NCBI RefSeq assembly: GCF_916618955.1
Contig: NZ_OU745390.1
Span: forward strand, 3,410,001 to 3,474,000
Direction of reading: 5' to 3'
Length of the DNA: 64,000 bases
Source: Pseudomonas sp. Marseille-Q3773
GTDB taxonomy: Bacteria > Pseudomonadota > Gammaproteobacteria > Pseudomonadales > Pseudomonadaceae
In this document: one piece after another, positions 36,341-47,036 of the stretch
How the letters are laid out: the number at the start of each line of letters is the position of its first letter
How positions within the stretch are numbered: the first letter of the stretch is position 1
The notes under the pieces: generated by a model
What the model saw: the letters and a program-made list of their open reading frames with translations, nothing else
Database searches by the model: none
Told to the model about the DNA's origin: nothing
Translations under genes and position numbers: made by a program

Positions 36341-36377
36341 TGCCAGAAAACCCACTTCATCCCACTTTCTGCCACTT
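36341..36377 (-). promoter_or_regulatory. MraZ operator: three 10-bp-spaced AAGTGG repeats
   Basis: On the minus strand AAGTGG begins at 36377, 36367 and 36357, exactly one helical turn apart, and a fourth TGGCA lies at 36345-36341. MraZ is known to bind TGGGN direct repeats spaced by 5 nt near its own promoter. The repeats lie at or just after the expected transcription start, a suitable place for repression. Confidence 0.75.
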
Positions 36378-36383
36378 GCGCAC

Positions 36384-36413
36384 ACTATAGGAATCCGCCC
36401 GCAGCACCGTCAA
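36384..36413 (-). promoter_or_regulatory. Sigma-70 promoter of the dcw cluster (Pmra)
   Basis: On the minus strand TTGACG (36413-36408) and TATAGT (36389-36384) are separated by 18 bp. This is one of the best sigma-70 matches in the window. The expected start is near 36377, about 70 nt upstream of mraZ and overlapping the MraZ repeats. Confidence 0.75.
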
Positions 36414-36617
36414 GGCACGTTCGGAAGGAAAAGCCTTACAGGACCGAGATTTAGCGCATTAAAGGAAGGGGGAAGGACTGCCGAGGAGAAAAAAACACAA
36501 GAAAAATCAAACCCACACAAGCCGATGGAGTTCGAAGTTAAAGTGATTTATGAAGAGTAAGATCTTTTCGGTATTACCAGAGAGCATCTGCTATCGAATC
36601 AAGCAGGGAAGGAAGGT
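36414..36617. other. AT-rich non-coding stretch between Pmra and rnpB
   Basis: About 200 bp with visibly lower GC than the surroundings and A-rich runs on the plus strand. I see no gene and no clear intrinsic terminator for rnpB. An 11-codon plus-strand frame (36525-36560) is present, with no adequate ribosome-binding site. It may hold upstream promoter elements for Pmra or 3' processing sites for rnpB. Confidence 0.4.
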
Positions 36618-36975
36618 GGAGAGTCGATCTGTAAGCCGGGTTTTGTCGAGGACAGTCATTCCTCTACGACGGCCATCGCTGGACGCCTCTAGCAACCTAC
36701 CCGGTTCCGACGCGGGCCACGCCTGATGGAACCCTATTTGGTCTTGCTCCGAGTGGGGTTTACCTAGCCACGTACTGTTACCAGCCGTGCGGTGCGCTCT
36801 TACCGCACCTTTTCACCCTTACCGGCACCGAAGTGCTTAGGCGGTTATTTTCTGTGGCACTTTCCGTAGGCTCGCGCCTCCCAGGCGTTACCTGGCACTC
36901 TGCCCTATGGAGCCCGGACTTTCCTCCCCCTGTTCTTGCGGAACAAAAACAGGCAGCGACTGTCCGATCGACTCT
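36618..36975 (-). ncRNA. rnpB: RNase P RNA, class A
   Basis: Catalytic RNA that matures tRNA 5' ends. On the minus strand the 5' end AGAGTCGAT pairs with the 3' ATCGACTCT to form helix P1. The conserved GGACAGTCGC, the CR-I-like GAGGAAAGTCCGGGCTCC, CAGAAAATAACCGCC-type core, GGTAAGGGTGAAAAGGTG and the 3' AAACCCGGCTTACAG are all visible. Length is about 355 nt. The ends are estimated from P1 pairing. Confidence 0.95.
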
Positions 36976-36982
36976 CCGCCGT

Positions 36983-37014
36983 CAAGATTAACGGCACGCG
37001 CGCCTAAGAACAAG
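36983..37014 (-). promoter_or_regulatory. Candidate rnpB promoter
   Basis: On the minus strand TTGTTC and TTAATC are about 16 bp apart, placing the start close to the deduced 5' end of the RNA. The -35 is a weak match, so this is tentative. Confidence 0.35.
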
Positions 37015-37042
37015 CAATACCGGCAGCTATATCAACGTGCCA

Positions 37043-37918
37043 CTACTCAGCCTTCTGCTTTTCCAGGGCAAATTGGTACAGCAGGTTCTTGCGCACCCCG
37101 GTGATTTCCGCAGCCAGCGCTGCCGCCCGCTTGAGCGGCAACTCGGCCAGCAGCAGCCCGAGCACGCGCTGCGCCTCGCTACTGATCGCCTGCTCACCCT
37201 CAGGCGCACTCCAGCCACCGACCAGCACCACGCATTCGCCGCGCTGCTGGTTGCTGTCGCCGGCCACGAAGGCCCGCAGCTTGGCCAGGGGCAAGCCCTT
37301 GAGCGTCTCGAAGGTCTTGGTCAGCTCGCGCGCCAGCAACGCCGGGCGTTCACCACCGAATACCGCCTCCATGTCCTCAAGGCATTCCAGGATGCGGTGC
37401 GGGGCCTCATAGAAGATCAGCGTACGCGGTTCTTCCTTTACCTGCTCCAGGCGCGCCCGGCGCCCCGCCGCCTTGGCCGGCAGGAAGCCTTCGAAGATGA
37501 AGCGGTCCGATGGCAGGCCGGCGGCCGACAATGCGGCGATCAGCGCGCAGGCGCCCGGTACCGGCACCACGTTCACCCCCGCCGCGCGCGCCTGGCGCAC
37601 CAGGTGGTAGCCGGGGTCGGAAATCAGTGGCGTGCCCGCATCGGAAACCAGCGCCACATTCTCGCCGGCCAGCAGCTTGGCGAGAAAACGCCCGCCCTCG
37701 TCGCGCTCGTTGTGTTCATGGCAGGCGGCCAGCGGCGTGTCGATGCCGAAGTGCTGCAGCAGGCGAATCGAATGACGGGTATCTTCGGCCGCGATCAGGG
37801 CCACGTCCGCCAGCACTTTCAGCGCCCGGGCGCTCATGTCGTCGAGGTTGCCGATGGGGGTTGCGACCACATACAGCGTCCCCACGGTGGATTTCGAAGC
37901 CCCTGCCACATCAGTCAC
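37043..37918 (-). CDS. rsmI: 16S rRNA 2'-O-ribose C1402 methyltransferase RsmI
   Basis: SAM-dependent methyltransferase of the tetrapyrrole-methylase fold. The 291-residue protein has [52 protein letters not shown], and [16 protein letters not shown] chose the GTG at 37916-37918 (MTDVAGAS) with AGGTG about 10 nt upstream; another GTG three codons earlier is possible. It is divergent from lpoA and just upstream of rnpB. Confidence 0.94.
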   Translation of the reverse strand: MTDVAGASKSTVGTLYVVATPIGNLDDMSARALKVLADVALIAAEDTRHSIRLLQHFGIDTPLAACHEHNERDEGGRFLAKLLAGENVALVSDAGTPLISDPGYHLVRQARAAGVNVVPVPGACALIAALSAAGLPSDRFIFEGFLPAKAAGRRARLEQVKEEPRTLIFYEAPHRILECLEDMEAVFGGERPALLARELTKTFETLKGLPLAKLRAFVAGDSNQQRGECVVLVGGWSAPEGEQAISSEAQRVLGLLLAELPLKRAAALAAEITGVRKNLLYQFALEKQKAE

Positions 37919-38104
37919 TGCGCACACCTGTCGTCCGGATCAAAGCCGCCATTGTAGCCCGAGCGCCTGCAACAGGGCGCAAAGAACTTCGTCGGCGAGC
38001 AGTGGCTGGGCGCCTATAGTGAAGGATCGACACGGCAACATCGCGCCCCGGCCAACGCTTGGGTACAATTGCCGGCCAACTTGATCGAGTAACAGGACCT
38101 TTAC

Positions 38105-39922
38105 ATGATCGCTTGCCTGCGGCTGTTCACAGCCCTCTGCCTTGCTGCCCTGCTGGCAGCCTGCGCCAGCTCGCCCTCATCCAGCCTGGGCGAACTGCCG
38201 CGCACCCCGGACGCCAGCATCGAGCAACTGCTCGAGAAGGCCGCTTCCAGCAAGTCCGCTGAAGACGCAGCCCTGTTGCGCCTGAGCGCGGCGGACCTGG
38301 CCTACAAGCAGAAGGACTTCCCGCGCGCCGCACGCATCCTCGAGCAGGTACCGCTGGACACGCTCAAGCCGGCCCAGCAGGTGTTTGCCAGCACCCTCGG
38401 CGCCGAGCTGGCCATGAGCCGCAATCAGCCCAAGGCCGCCCTGGCAGCCCTGGCCCACCCCAGCCTGCAGCGCGTCGCCGAGCTGCCGGAAGAACAGCAA
38501 GTGCGCACCTACAGCGTGCACGCCGCCGCCCTCGAAGCCGATGGCCAGGCCCTTGCTGCCGCGCAGCAGCGCGTGCTGCTGGCACCACAGCTCAGCGGCC
38601 CGGCCGCCAGCGCCAACCACGACGCCATCTGGGCCCTGGTCGCCTCGCTGCCGGCCGAGCAACTGCAGCAGCCTGTCTACGACCAGACCCTGGCCGGCTG
38701 GACCAGCCTGGCCTTCGCCGTGAAAAGCGCCGGCACCCTGGAGCAACAACAGGCCGCTATCGACGCCTGGGTCAAGCAGCACCCGGGCCACCCTGCGGCA
38801 CAGCAACTGCCGCTGGCGCTGACCAAGCTCAAGGAGCTGGCCAGCCAGCCGCTGACCAAGATCGCCCTGCTGCTGCCCCAGGACGGCCCGCTGGCCGGTG
38901 TCGCCCGTGCCCTGCGTGACGGTTTCATGGCGGCGCACTTCCAGGCCCAGCAAGCCGGCCAGCCGGCACCGGCGGTGCAGGTGTTCGACAGCTCGCGCAT
39001 CGGCTCGCTCGACGATTTCTACCGCCAGGCCCAGGCCGCTGGTGTACAACTGGTCATCGGCCCGCTGGAAAAGCCACTGGTCAAGCAACTGGCCAGCAAA
39101 CCGCAACTGCCGATCACCACCCTGGCGTTGAACTACGCGGACGCCGGGCAAAAGGCGCCACCGCAGCTGTTCCAGTTCGGCCTGGCTGCCGAAGACGAAG
39201 CCCGCGAAGTGGCGCGCCGCGCCCGTGCCGATGGCATGCAGCGCGCCGTGGCCCTGGTGCCGAGTGGCGAATGGGGTGACCGCGTCCTGGCCGCCTTCCG
39301 CCAGGAGTGGGAAGGTAACGGCGGCACCCTGCTTGCTGCCGAGCGCATCGCCCAGCCAGTCGCACTGGCCCAGCAGATTGCCGACCTGTTCCAGTTGCGC
39401 CAGAGCGAAGGCCGTGCCAAGAGCCTGCAGAGCACGGTAGGCGGCAACATTGCGGCACAGCCATCGCGCCGTCAGGACATCGACTTCATCTTCCTCGCCT
39501 CGACCCCGCAACAGGCGCAGCAGATCAAGCCGACGCTGAACTTCCAGTACGCCGGTGACGTGCCGGTCTACGCCACCTCGAACCTGTACAGCGCCAGCGG
39601 CGATGTCAACCAGTACAACGACATGAACGGCATCCGCTTCTGCGAAACGCCGTGGCTGCTGGACACCAGCAACAGCCTGCGCCAGCAGGTGGTACAGCAA
39701 TGGCCACAGGCTGCCGGCAGCCTGGGCCGCCTGTATGCCATGGGCGTCGATGCCTATAGCCTGGCGCCGCGCCTGGGCCAGCTGAAAGCGCTGCCAGACA
39801 ACCGCGTGATGGGCCTTTCGGGCAGCCTGAGCATCAACGCCAGCCAGCGGGTCGAGCGCCAGTTGCCCTGGGCAGAGTTCGCCAGTGGCCAGGTCAAGCG
39901 CCTGCCTGACACCCCGCGCTGA
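38105..39922 (+). CDS. lpoA: Penicillin-binding protein activator LpoA
   Basis: Outer-membrane lipoprotein that reaches through the periplasm to stimulate the class A PBP. The 605-residue protein has a lipoprotein signal with lipobox LAAC (Cys20), an N-terminal TPR-like helical domain (about 35-250) and a C-terminal domain of the periplasmic-binding-protein fold (about 255-595, KIALLLPQDGPLAGVARALRDG). The stop overlaps the yraN start (TGATG). It is part of the rsmI/lpoA/yraN/diaA/dolP locus shared with enterobacteria. Confidence 0.9.
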   Translation: MIACLRLFTALCLAALLAACASSPSSSLGELPRTPDASIEQLLEKAASSKSAEDAALLRLSAADLAYKQKDFPRAARILEQVPLDTLKPAQQVFASTLGAELAMSRNQPKAALAALAHPSLQRVAELPEEQQVRTYSVHAAALEADGQALAAAQQRVLLAPQLSGPAASANHDAIWALVASLPAEQLQQPVYDQTLAGWTSLAFAVKSAGTLEQQQAAIDAWVKQHPGHPAAQQLPLALTKLKELASQPLTKIALLLPQDGPLAGVARALRDGFMAAHFQAQQAGQPAPAVQVFDSSRIGSLDDFYRQAQAAGVQLVIGPLEKPLVKQLASKPQLPITTLALNYADAGQKAPPQLFQFGLAAEDEAREVARRARADGMQRAVALVPSGEWGDRVLAAFRQEWEGNGGTLLAAERIAQPVALAQQIADLFQLRQSEGRAKSLQSTVGGNIAAQPSRRQDIDFIFLASTPQQAQQIKPTLNFQYAGDVPVYATSNLYSASGDVNQYNDMNGIRFCETPWLLDTSNSLRQQVVQQWPQAAGSLGRLYAMGVDAYSLAPRLGQLKALPDNRVMGLSGSLSINASQRVERQLPWAEFASGQVKRLPDTPR

Positions 39923-40293
39923 TGCCCGCTGCGTCGCCCACGCGTGCCGGCCATGCCGCAGAAACCCAGGCCCTTGAATACCTTCAAGGGCAGGGCCTGC
40001 AACTGCTGGCGCGCAACTGGCGATGCAAAGGCGGTGAGCTTGATCTGGTCATGCTCGACGCCGATACAGTAGTATTCGTCGAAGTCCGCTACCGGTTGCA
40101 CGCGGGCTTCGGTGGCGCCCTCGGCAGTATCGACGGGCGCAAGCAGAAACGGTTGGTGCTCGCCGCCAGCCTGTTCCTGCAGCAGGAGGCCCACTGGGGC
40201 AACCAGCCCTGCCGCTTCGATGTAGTCGCCCTGCAGGGTAGCCACCACGCAGGCACGCCGCTGCAATGGCTGAAAAACGCCTTCGAATGCTGA
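39922..40293 (+). CDS. yraN: YraN/UPF0102-family nuclease-fold protein
   Basis: The 123-residue protein has the PD-(D/E)XK-like core GGELDLVMLDADTVVFVEVRYR (about 37-58) typical of UPF0102, an endonuclease-like family of unsettled function. The start shares a base with the lpoA stop (TGATG). It is followed by an 86-bp gap and then the SIS-domain gene. Confidence 0.88.
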   Translation: MPAASPTRAGHAAETQALEYLQGQGLQLLARNWRCKGGELDLVMLDADTVVFVEVRYRLHAGFGGALGSIDGRKQKRLVLAASLFLQQEAHWGNQPCRFDVVALQGSHHAGTPLQWLKNAFEC

Positions 40294-40370
40294 ACCCACT
40301 TCGATTTTTTTGCTCTATGTTTCGCGGGCTGGTCCTTGTTGCGCGTCGCGCCGGCCACCGCCCTACTTAA

Positions 40371-41548
<1,178 letters not shown>

Positions 41549-41552
41549 TTCA

Positions 41553-41607
41553 TTGCCTGCCATGGCCCTGTTCGTTGGCAAGCCGGCGATTGAGCCATGG
41601 CAGGCAA
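41553..41607. repeat. 14-bp inverted repeat between dolP and the small lipoprotein gene
   Basis: TTGCCTGCCATGGC (41553-41566) is exactly repeated in inverse at 41594-41607 with a 27-nt spacer. There is no U-tract, so it is more likely an mRNA hairpin or a protein-binding site than a terminator. Confidence 0.6.
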
Positions 41608-41645
41608 CCATGTTCCACCCCTTTCAGATATCCAGGAAACACCGC

Positions 41646-41864
41646 ATGAAAAAGCTTCTGCTGCCTGCCTTGCTGATCGGCACCTTCGCCACCCTGGCCG
41701 GCTGCTCAACCCCTAGCCAGATCACCCTCAACGACGGCCGCGAGATCCAGACGGTCGACGTACCGGAGTACGACGCCGATACCGGTTTCTACGAGTTCCA
41801 GCAACTCGACGGCAAGCGCACCCGCATCAACAAGGATCAGGTTCGCACCATCAGCGACCTGTAA
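41646..41864 (+). CDS. YgdI/YgdR-family small lipoprotein
   Basis: The 72-residue protein has a signal peptide with lipobox TLAGC (Cys20) followed by a DUF903 SH3-like domain (QITLNDGREIQTVDVPEYD...TRINKDQVRTISDL). Members are small outer-membrane lipoproteins of unknown function. The start MKKLLLPALLIG is the only one giving a signal peptide. It is followed at once by a bidirectional terminator. Confidence 0.88.
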   Translation: MKKLLLPALLIGTFATLAGCSTPSQITLNDGREIQTVDVPEYDADTGFYEFQQLDGKRTRINKDQVRTISDL

Positions 41865-41880
41865 TCCGATATTGGCGGCA

Positions 41881-41913
41881 AAAAAAAGGCGACCTGGACA
41901 GGTCGCCTTTTTT
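41881..41913. terminator. Bidirectional intrinsic terminator
   Basis: The hairpin AGGCGACCT...AGGTCGCCT is flanked by seven A residues on the left and six T residues on the right. It therefore works as an intrinsic terminator on both strands, between the small lipoprotein gene (+) and sspB (-). Confidence 0.93.
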
Positions 41914-41915
41914 CA

Positions 41916-42344
41916 TTACTTGACCACTTTGAGGCTTGGCCGGCCGCTCGGGCGCGGTGGCTGCCCACCCCCTTCCGGTGGGCCGTCATCATCCGGCTGC
42001 ACATCATCCTCGTCGTCGAGCATTTCATCCTGCGACGGCTCCAGCTCGAAGACCATGCCTTGGCCATTCTCCCGGGCATAGATTCCCAGGATGGCGCCAG
42101 ACGGCACGAACAGCGAATGGGACACGCCACTGAAACGGCCTTCGAAGCTGACAGCGTCGTTGTCCATGTGCAGGTTGCGCACGGCGTTCGGTGAGATATT
42201 CAGGACAATCTGGCCATCACTGGCGAAACCGTCTGGCACCTGGACCTTTGGGTATTCGGCATTTACCAGCATATGGGGGGTGCAATCGTTGTCGACGATC
42301 CACTCGTACAGTGCTCGAACCAGATAGGGGCGACTGGAGTTCAT
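41916..42344 (-). CDS. sspB: ClpXP adaptor SspB
   Basis: Adaptor that delivers ssrA-tagged proteins to ClpXP. The 142-residue protein has the SspB fold (1-105; RPYLVRALYEWIVDNDCTPHM, GFASDGQIVLNISP), an acidic/proline-rich flexible linker (about 108-132), and the C-terminal ClpX-docking tail RPSLKVVK. I chose the ATG at 42344 with AAGGAG at 6 nt; the frame is open further upstream. It lies 10 bp after sspA. Confidence 0.95.
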   Translation of the reverse strand: MNSSRPYLVRALYEWIVDNDCTPHMLVNAEYPKVQVPDGFASDGQIVLNISPNAVRNLHMDNDAVSFEGRFSGVSHSLFVPSGAILGIYARENGQGMVFELEPSQDEMLDDEDDVQPDDDGPPEGGGQPPRPSGRPSLKVVK

Positions 42345-42354
42345 CAACGGCTCC

Positions 42355-43095
<741 letters not shown>

Positions 43096-43875
43096 TCAGT
43101 GCACGTCCTTCCAGTATTCACGCTTGAGCAAATAGGCGAATACGAAGAAGAAAGCCAGGTACAGCAACACGTAGGTACCGATGCGCTGGCTTTCCAGTTT
43201 GACCGGGTTGGCCGAATAGGCCAGGAAGGTCACCAGGTTCTTGACCTTCTCGTCGAACTGCTCGGCCGTCAGGGTACCGGAATTCGGCGTAATGGTCAGC
43301 TGGTCGCAGGCTTCATGGGTAATCGGGCTGCCGGTCAACGGGTCGAACTGCTTCTTGCCATCGGTCACGGTCTGCACCTGCTTGCAACCGATCACCTGGT
43401 TTCCTTGCAGGCCGACCAGCACGTTAGGCATGCCCACGTTCGGGAACACCTTGTTGTTCACCCCATACGGCCGCGACGGGTCTTCATAGAAGCTGCGCAG
43501 GTAGGTGTACAACCAGTCGGTGCCGCGCACCCGGGCCACCAGGGTCAGGTCGGGCGGTGCGGCACCGAACCAGGTCTTGGCATCACTGGGCTTCATGCCG
43601 ATCTGCATGTGGTCACCAATCTTGGCACCGGTGAACACCAGCTTCTCGAGCATCAGTTCGTGAGGGATGCCCAGGTCATCCGCGACCCGCTCGTAACGCT
43701 GGAACTTGGCACTGTGGCAACCCATGCAATAGTTGGCGAAGGTCCGCGCACCATCCTGCATGGCGGCCTTGTCGCTCAGGTCGATGTCGACCTTGTCCAG
43801 CTCCACACCGGTTTCGGCCGCGAAGGAAAAGGCAGGCATCACTGCCAGCAAAAATACTGCAATCAACTTTTTCAT
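43096..43875 (-). CDS. petC: Cytochrome c1 of the bc1 complex
   Basis: Haem-c subunit of ubiquinol:cytochrome c oxidoreductase. The 259-residue protein has a signal peptide (1-19), the haem motif CMGCH (Cys50, Cys53, His54), the axial-Met region IGMKPSDAKTWFGAAPPDL, and a C-terminal membrane anchor (about 233-252) ending WKDVH. The ATG shares a base with the cytochrome b stop. It is the third gene of petABC. Confidence 0.95.
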   Translation of the reverse strand: MKKLIAVFLLAVMPAFSFAAETGVELDKVDIDLSDKAAMQDGARTFANYCMGCHSAKFQRYERVADDLGIPHELMLEKLVFTGAKIGDHMQIGMKPSDAKTWFGAAPPDLTLVARVRGTDWLYTYLRSFYEDPSRPYGVNNKVFPNVGMPNVLVGLQGNQVIGCKQVQTVTDGKKQFDPLTGSPITHEACDQLTITPNSGTLTAEQFDEKVKNLVTFLAYSANPVKLESQRIGTYVLLYLAFFFVFAYLLKREYWKDVH

Positions 43876-45089
43876 CAGCCAGTCACCCTTTCCGGAACCG
43901 GTTTGGTCTTCTCGAGCCTTGTATAGAACGGCATCAGCAGGAAGTAGGCGAAGTACAACACTGTGCACACCTGCGACAGCAAGGTACGCCCAGGTGTCGG
44001 CGCCAGTACACCGAGCACGCCGAGGATGACGAAGGCGATGCAGAACACCAGCAGGAAGAGCTTGCTGATCCAGCCCTTGTAGCGCATGGAGCGCACCGGG
44101 CTGCGGTCGAGCCAGGGCAGCACGAACAACACGGCAATGGCAGCCCCCATGGCGATCACGCCCATCAGCTTGTCAGGCACGGCACGCAAGATCGCGTAGA
44201 ACGGCGTGAAATACCACACAGGCGCAATGTGCTCGGGTGTCTTGAAGGCGTTAGCCTGCTCGAAGTTCGGTTTTTCCAGGAAATAGCCGCCCATTTCCGG
44301 GAAGAAGAACACCACGGCGCAGAACACGAAGAGGAACACCACCACCCCGACAATGTCCTTGACGGTGTAGTAAGGGTGGAACGGAATGCCGTCCAGCGGG
44401 ATGCCGCTTTCATCTTTCTTCTTCTTGATGTCGACGCCATCCGGGTTGTTCGAGCCCACTTCGTGCAGGGCAAGAATGTGCAACACCACCAGGCCGAGGA
44501 TCACGATCGGCAGGGCGACGACGTGCAGGGCGAAGAAGCGGTTCAGGGTAATGCCGGAGATCAGGTAGTCACCGCGGATCCATTGGGTGAGGTCGCCACC
44601 GATCACCGGGATGGCACCGAACAGCGAGATGATCACCTGGGCGCCCCAGTAGGACATCTGCCCCCACGGCAGCAGGTAGCCCATGAAGGCTTCCGCCATC
44701 AACGCCAGGTAGATCAGCATGCCGAACAGCCATACCAGCTCGCGCGGCTTCTGGTAGGAGCCGTAGAGCAGGCCGCGGAACATATGCAGGTAGACCACGA
44801 TGAAGAACGCCGACGCACCGGTAGAGTGCAGGTAGCGCAGGATCCAGCCGTACTCCACGTCACGCATGATGTACTCGACCGAGGCGAACGCCTCTTCCGC
44901 CGAGGGGGTGAAGCTCATGGTCAGCCACACGCCGGTGACGATCTGGTTGACCAGCACCAGCAACGCGAGGGAGCCGAAGAAGTACAGGAAGTTGAAGTTC
45001 TTGGGTGCGTAATACTTGCTCAGGTGGTCTTCCCACATCTTGGTGGCGGGGAAGCGAGCATCAATCCAGTCCATGAACTTGCTCATCAT
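43875..45089 (-). CDS. petB: Cytochrome b of the bc1 complex
   Basis: Di-haem quinol-oxidising membrane subunit. The 404-residue protein has eight or more membrane helices, haem-ligand histidines in YLHSTGASAFFIVVYLHMFRG and FFALHVVALPIVILGLVVLH, and the Qo-site PEWY-equivalent PVWYFTPFYAILRAVPDKL. Two adjacent ATGs exist; the first overlaps the Rieske stop (ATGA) with AGGAG at 5 nt. Confidence 0.96.
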   Translation of the reverse strand: MMSKFMDWIDARFPATKMWEDHLSKYYAPKNFNFLYFFGSLALLVLVNQIVTGVWLTMSFTPSAEEAFASVEYIMRDVEYGWILRYLHSTGASAFFIVVYLHMFRGLLYGSYQKPRELVWLFGMLIYLALMAEAFMGYLLPWGQMSYWGAQVIISLFGAIPVIGGDLTQWIRGDYLISGITLNRFFALHVVALPIVILGLVVLHILALHEVGSNNPDGVDIKKKKDESGIPLDGIPFHPYYTVKDIVGVVVFLFVFCAVVFFFPEMGGYFLEKPNFEQANAFKTPEHIAPVWYFTPFYAILRAVPDKLMGVIAMGAAIAVLFVLPWLDRSPVRSMRYKGWISKLFLLVFCIAFVILGVLGVLAPTPGRTLLSQVCTVLYFAYFLLMPFYTRLEKTKPVPERVTG

Positions 45090-45679
45090 GCGTTCTCCTG
45101 GTCAACGCCGATGACGACGATCTCGTCCGACTCGTAAGAGTGCGGTGGCACGGGCAGGTTGAGAGGTGCCGGCTGCGACTTGTAGACACGACCAGCCAGA
45201 TCGTAGTGGGAGCCGTGGCATGGGCAGAAATAGCCACCGACCCATTTCGGGCCGAGGTCGGCAGGCGCGACTTCCGGGCGGAAGGTGGGTGAGCAGCCGA
45301 GGTGGGTGCACAAACCGACGAGGATGAGGATTTCCGGCTTGATCGAACGGACCTGCGGGTCGACGTAAGTCGGCTGCACCGAAGCCTTGGACTCAGGGTC
45401 GGCGAGATCACCGGCGACCTTTTTCAGGTTGCCGAGGATTTCCTCCGTTCGCCGCACGATGAATACCGGCTGTCCCCGCCACTCGGCCACCATCTGCTGC
45501 CCGGCTTCGACCTTGGCAATATTGACCTTCACCGGTGCACCTGCGGCTTTCGCCTTGGCACTGGGAAACCATGACCCCACGAACGGTACCGCAGCCCCCA
45601 CTGCCCCCGCCGCCCCGACTACGGATGTCGCGGCTACGAGGAAGCGGCGCCGGCCTGCGTTGACGCCGTCATTGCTCAT
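45086..45679 (-). CDS. petA: Rieske iron-sulfur subunit of the bc1 complex
   Basis: 2Fe-2S subunit accepting electrons from quinol. The 197-residue protein has a Tat-type N-terminus (GRRRFLVAATSVVG) doubling as membrane anchor, and cluster-binding boxes CTHLGC and CPCHGSHYD. The start MSNDGVNAG follows GGGAGAGG. It leads petABC; a possible promoter lies about 90-110 bp upstream. Confidence 0.96.
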   Translation of the reverse strand: MSNDGVNAGRRRFLVAATSVVGAAGAVGAAVPFVGSWFPSAKAKAAGAPVKVNIAKVEAGQQMVAEWRGQPVFIVRRTEEILGNLKKVAGDLADPESKASVQPTYVDPQVRSIKPEILILVGLCTHLGCSPTFRPEVAPADLGPKWVGGYFCPCHGSHYDLAGRVYKSQPAPLNLPVPPHSYESDEIVVIGVDQENA

Positions 45680-45762
45680 TCAGTCCTCTCCCATCAGCTT
45701 GCTTGGCCTGTTGAACCAGACCTGTACTTAGGTTGTGTCAGTGGCACTAAAAATTGGCCGCC

Positions 45763-45792
45763 ATGGTAAGAAATAAATCCACACACTGACAA
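45763..45792 (-). promoter_or_regulatory. Candidate petABC promoter
   Basis: On the minus strand TTGTCA (45792-45787) and TACCAT (45768-45763) are 18 bp apart. The -10 match is mediocre. The rest of this 263-bp gap holds the petA leader and the rpsI terminator. Confidence 0.35.
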
Positions 45793-45890
45793 GGTGATTA
45801 CCCCGACCAAGGGCGCCTACCCGCGCTTTGCTTGATCTGCGTCTATGCGACAAGTGGTCACTGACATGCTGACAGGTTAGTTCAAGACAT

Positions 45891-45926
45891 AAAAAAAGCC
45901 CGGTTCCAAGGAACCGGGCTTTTTTC
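45891..45926 (-). terminator. Intrinsic terminator of rplM-rpsI
   Basis: The 10-bp stem AGCCCGGTTC/GAACCGGGCT is flanked by A and T runs on both sides. It lies 17 bp beyond the rpsI stop codon and could also work on the plus strand. Confidence 0.92.
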
Positions 45927-45942
45927 GACTGCCGAAGCGGTA

Positions 45943-46335
45943 TTAACGCTTGGAGTACTGAGGACGCTTACGCGCTTTACGCAGACCCACTTTCTTACGC
46001 TCGACTTCACGAGCGTCGCGGGTGACGTAGCCAGCACGACGCAGAGCGCCACGCAGGGTTTCGTCGTATTCCATCAGAGCGCGGGTGATACCGTGACGGA
46101 TCGCACCGGCCTGACCGCTGACACCACCACCGGAAACGGTGACGTAGATGTCGAACTTCTCGACGGTTTCGGTCAGCTCGAGCGGCTGACGAACAACCAT
46201 GCGAGCGGTTTCACGACCGAAGAACACGTCCAGAGAACGGTTGTTGATGGAAATGTTACCAGTACCCGGACGCAGGAATACGCGAGCGGTTGCGGTCTTG
46301 CGACGGCCAGTGCCGTAGTTTTGAGTCGCCGACAT
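45943..46335 (-). CDS. rpsI: 30S ribosomal protein S9
   Basis: Small-subunit protein whose C-terminal tail reaches the P-site. The 130 residues start [20 protein letters not shown], with the signature [19 protein letters not shown], and end with the basic [11 protein letters not shown] tail. It is 14 bp downstream of rplM, the conserved rplM-rpsI pair. Confidence 0.98.
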   Translation of the reverse strand: MSATQNYGTGRRKTATARVFLRPGTGNISINNRSLDVFFGRETARMVVRQPLELTETVEKFDIYVTVSGGGVSGQAGAIRHGITRALMEYDETLRGALRRAGYVTRDAREVERKKVGLRKARKRPQYSKR

Positions 46336-46349
46336 AATGAACTATCCCG

Positions 46350-46778
46350 TTAGATCTTCAGTTCTTGAGGCTGCTGAGCAGTGTGTGGGTGAGCAGCACC
46401 CGCGTACACTTTCAGCTTGCGGTACATGTCGCGACCCAGCGGGTTCTTCGGCAGCATGCCTTTGACCGCAGTTTCGATAACACGCTCAGGGGCCTTGGCG
46501 ATCAACTTCTCGAAGTTGATTTCCTTGATACCGCCCGGGAAACCGGAGTGGGAGTAGTACATCTTGTCGGAAGACTTGGCACCAGTCACACGAACCTGCT
46601 CGGCGTTGATAACGACGATGTAGTCGCCGGTGTCAACGTGAGGGGTGTATTCTGGCTTGTGTTTGCCACGCAGACGGCTAGCGATTTCGGTAGCCAGACG
46701 ACCCAGGGTCTGGCCAGCGGCGTCGACTACGAACCACTCGCGCTTTACTGTTTCCGGTTTAGCAGTAAAAGTTTTCAT
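46350..46778 (-). CDS. rplM: 50S ribosomal protein L13
   Basis: Early-assembling large-subunit protein. The 142 residues start [20 protein letters not shown] and contain [24 protein letters not shown] and the conserved [21 protein letters not shown] promoter with good -35 and -10 boxes lies 44-72 bp upstream. Confidence 0.98.
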   Translation of the reverse strand: MKTFTAKPETVKREWFVVDAAGQTLGRLATEIASRLRGKHKPEYTPHVDTGDYIVVINAEQVRVTGAKSSDKMYYSHSGFPGGIKEINFEKLIAKAPERVIETAVKGMLPKNPLGRDMYRKLKVYAGAAHPHTAQQPQELKI

Positions 46779-46821
46779 TCTCTAAAGCCTCAGAGGCCGC
46801 CCAGCGAAAAATAGACGGCGA

Positions 46822-46850
46822 ATCTTACTGGATAGTGCACAGCTTGCCAA
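46822..46850 (-). promoter_or_regulatory. Sigma-70 promoter of rplM-rpsI
   Basis: On the minus strand TTGGCA (46850-46845) and TAAGAT (46827-46822) are separated by exactly 17 bp, which would give a leader of about 35-40 nt before rplM. Confidence 0.6.
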
Positions 46851-47036
46851 GGGCAAGCGCGCAGCCGAACACTGACGCTTTTGGGGGCTCGGGTCAGGCA
46901 CGCCAACGTTCGACGGGGTTCTTCCTGCGTGGTGGTGCATCACTTCCGCCACACGGAGAGGTGCCGAATTATCCAGATTGCGCGAAATTTTTCAACCTGC
47001 TTTGATGAGCTTTCATTGCCAAGGAGTGTCTACCCG

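Noticed and set aside
36525..36560. 11-codon plus-strand frame (MEFEVKVIYEE) between mraZ and rnpB
   Set aside because: No ribosome-binding site at a usable distance and too short to judge; kept only as a remark on the AT-rich gap.
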